A DNA stretch of 15,182 bases from Bacillota bacterium (GTDB lineage: Bacteria; Bacillota; Bacilli; Alicyclobacillales; SLC66). The notes under the pieces are model-generated. The model had not been told where the DNA came from. It did not search any database and was given only the letters and a program-made list of their open reading frames with translations. Shown here in pieces: positions 14,888-15,182 of the stretch; position 1 is the stretch's first letter; every line of letters starts with the position of its first letter. The DNA lies in assembly GCA_021821225.1 (NCBI GenBank), contig JAKACR010000038.1, positions 1 to 15,182 on the forward strand, written 5' to 3'. Position numbers and translations under genes: made by a program.

Positions 14888-14952
14888 GCGGGCGGTGCGG
14901 GCGGTGCGGGTGGTGCGGGTGGTGCGGGTGGTGCGGGTGGTGCGGTGCGGGG
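14888..14952. repeat. 9-bp tandem array at the left edge of repeat copy C
   Basis: Six units (two of GCGGGCGGT, then four of GCGGGTGGT) span 14888-14941 and end in GCGGTGCGGGG, exactly as before copy B but with twice the number of units. Confidence 0.92.
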
Positions 14953-14957
14953 TAAGG

Positions 14958-15182
14958 GGCGATAGCCACAGGTTTTGCGCTTAAGCGCGCGATGGAGAGG
15001 GCAGTAAGCGTGCCAATTGCGCTTATTGAGGCCATTTTGGTCGCTTAGCAATGGTTTCTGGTTCTATATTGGTATAATGCGGGAGGCTAAGTGCGTTTTC
15101 AGTGCTTATGTCTGTGGGGGGACTTGGTAGGGGTTTGGCCGGGGGACTGGGGGGGCCTGGCGAACGGGACGCAGGCCCCGCT
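14958..15182 (+). repeat. Dispersed structured intergenic repeat, copy C (cut by window end)
   Basis: It has high identity to copy B and the same orientation. Stems visible by eye are CAGTAAGCG (15002-15010) with CGCTTATTG (15020-15028), 9 bp with one G.U pair; TAAGTGC (15088-15094) with GTGCTTA (15102-15108); and GGGGCCTG (15152-15159) with CAGGCCCC (15172-15179), a perfect 8-bp stem. A TATAAT hexamer at 15073-15078 lies between the first and second stems. Confidence 0.9.

Noticed and set aside
14755..14955. 66-codon Cys-rich frame ending in repeated Gly-Trp-Cys units, preceded by AGGAG
   Set aside because: The AGGAG is only 2 nt from the TTG, the GWC repeats come entirely from the 9-bp array that also precedes copy B without a gene, and no bacteriocin leader or partner genes are seen.
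12463..15182. Integron cassette array with the repeats as attC sites
   Set aside because: I find no GTTRRRY/RYYYAAC core pairs at the repeat ends and no integrase gene in the window; genes also lie in both orientations.

Overview
The window looks like a GC-rich Bacillota chromosome. Coding starts are often TTG or GTG behind GGAGG-type ribosome binding sites. The transposase remnants are of IS1182, ISL3 and IS1634/IS4 type, there is an Rpn-type nuclease, and the sugar-nucleotide genes resemble those of S-layer glycan clusters. An Alicyclobacillus-like organism would fit, but that is an inference from gene content, not a measured assignment.

Layout. (1) 1-3456, variable left flank: the first 29 codons of a leftward ABC-type ATPase, a UDG-fold protein (424-1218), then three decayed transposases (IS1182 type 1424-2415, ISL3 type 2520-3005, IS1634/IS4 type 3129-3335). 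(2) 3457-10195, rightward sugar-nucleotide cluster: gmd and an Rmd-type reductase (GDP-mannose to GDP-4-keto-6-deoxymannose to probably GDP-D-rhamnose), then rmlA, rmlC, rmlB, rmlD (glucose-1-phosphate to dTDP-L-rhamnose). Both activated deoxyhexoses would feed a surface glycan. (3) 10196-12762: a GC-rich spacer, an Rpn-family nuclease on the minus strand, and a broken Asp-box (BNR) beta-propeller gene. (4) 12763-14479, minus strand: a tight three-gene operon of a helical 176-aa protein, a SecB-like protein and a PD-(D/E)xK-like nuclease. (5) 14480-15182: spacer and repeat.

The most interesting item is the three-gene operon in (4). It has a SecB-like chaperone fold with a nuclease-like partner and an unknown small partner whose tail ends in aromatic residues. 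It resembles the logic of toxin-antitoxin-chaperone (TAC) defence modules but matches no composition I know.

The second is a dispersed intergenic element of about 250 bp. It has three copies in the same orientation (6797-7032, 12463-12710, 14958-15182) and one degraded copy (10382-10444). It can fold into conserved hairpins, usually follows GC-rich tandem repeats, and two copies bracket the three-gene operon. GC-rich repeat growth appears elsewhere too: eight copies of an 8-mer between rmlB and rmlD, a 50-bp duplication before rmlC, and low-complexity insertions inside the Rmd and RmlD enzymes.
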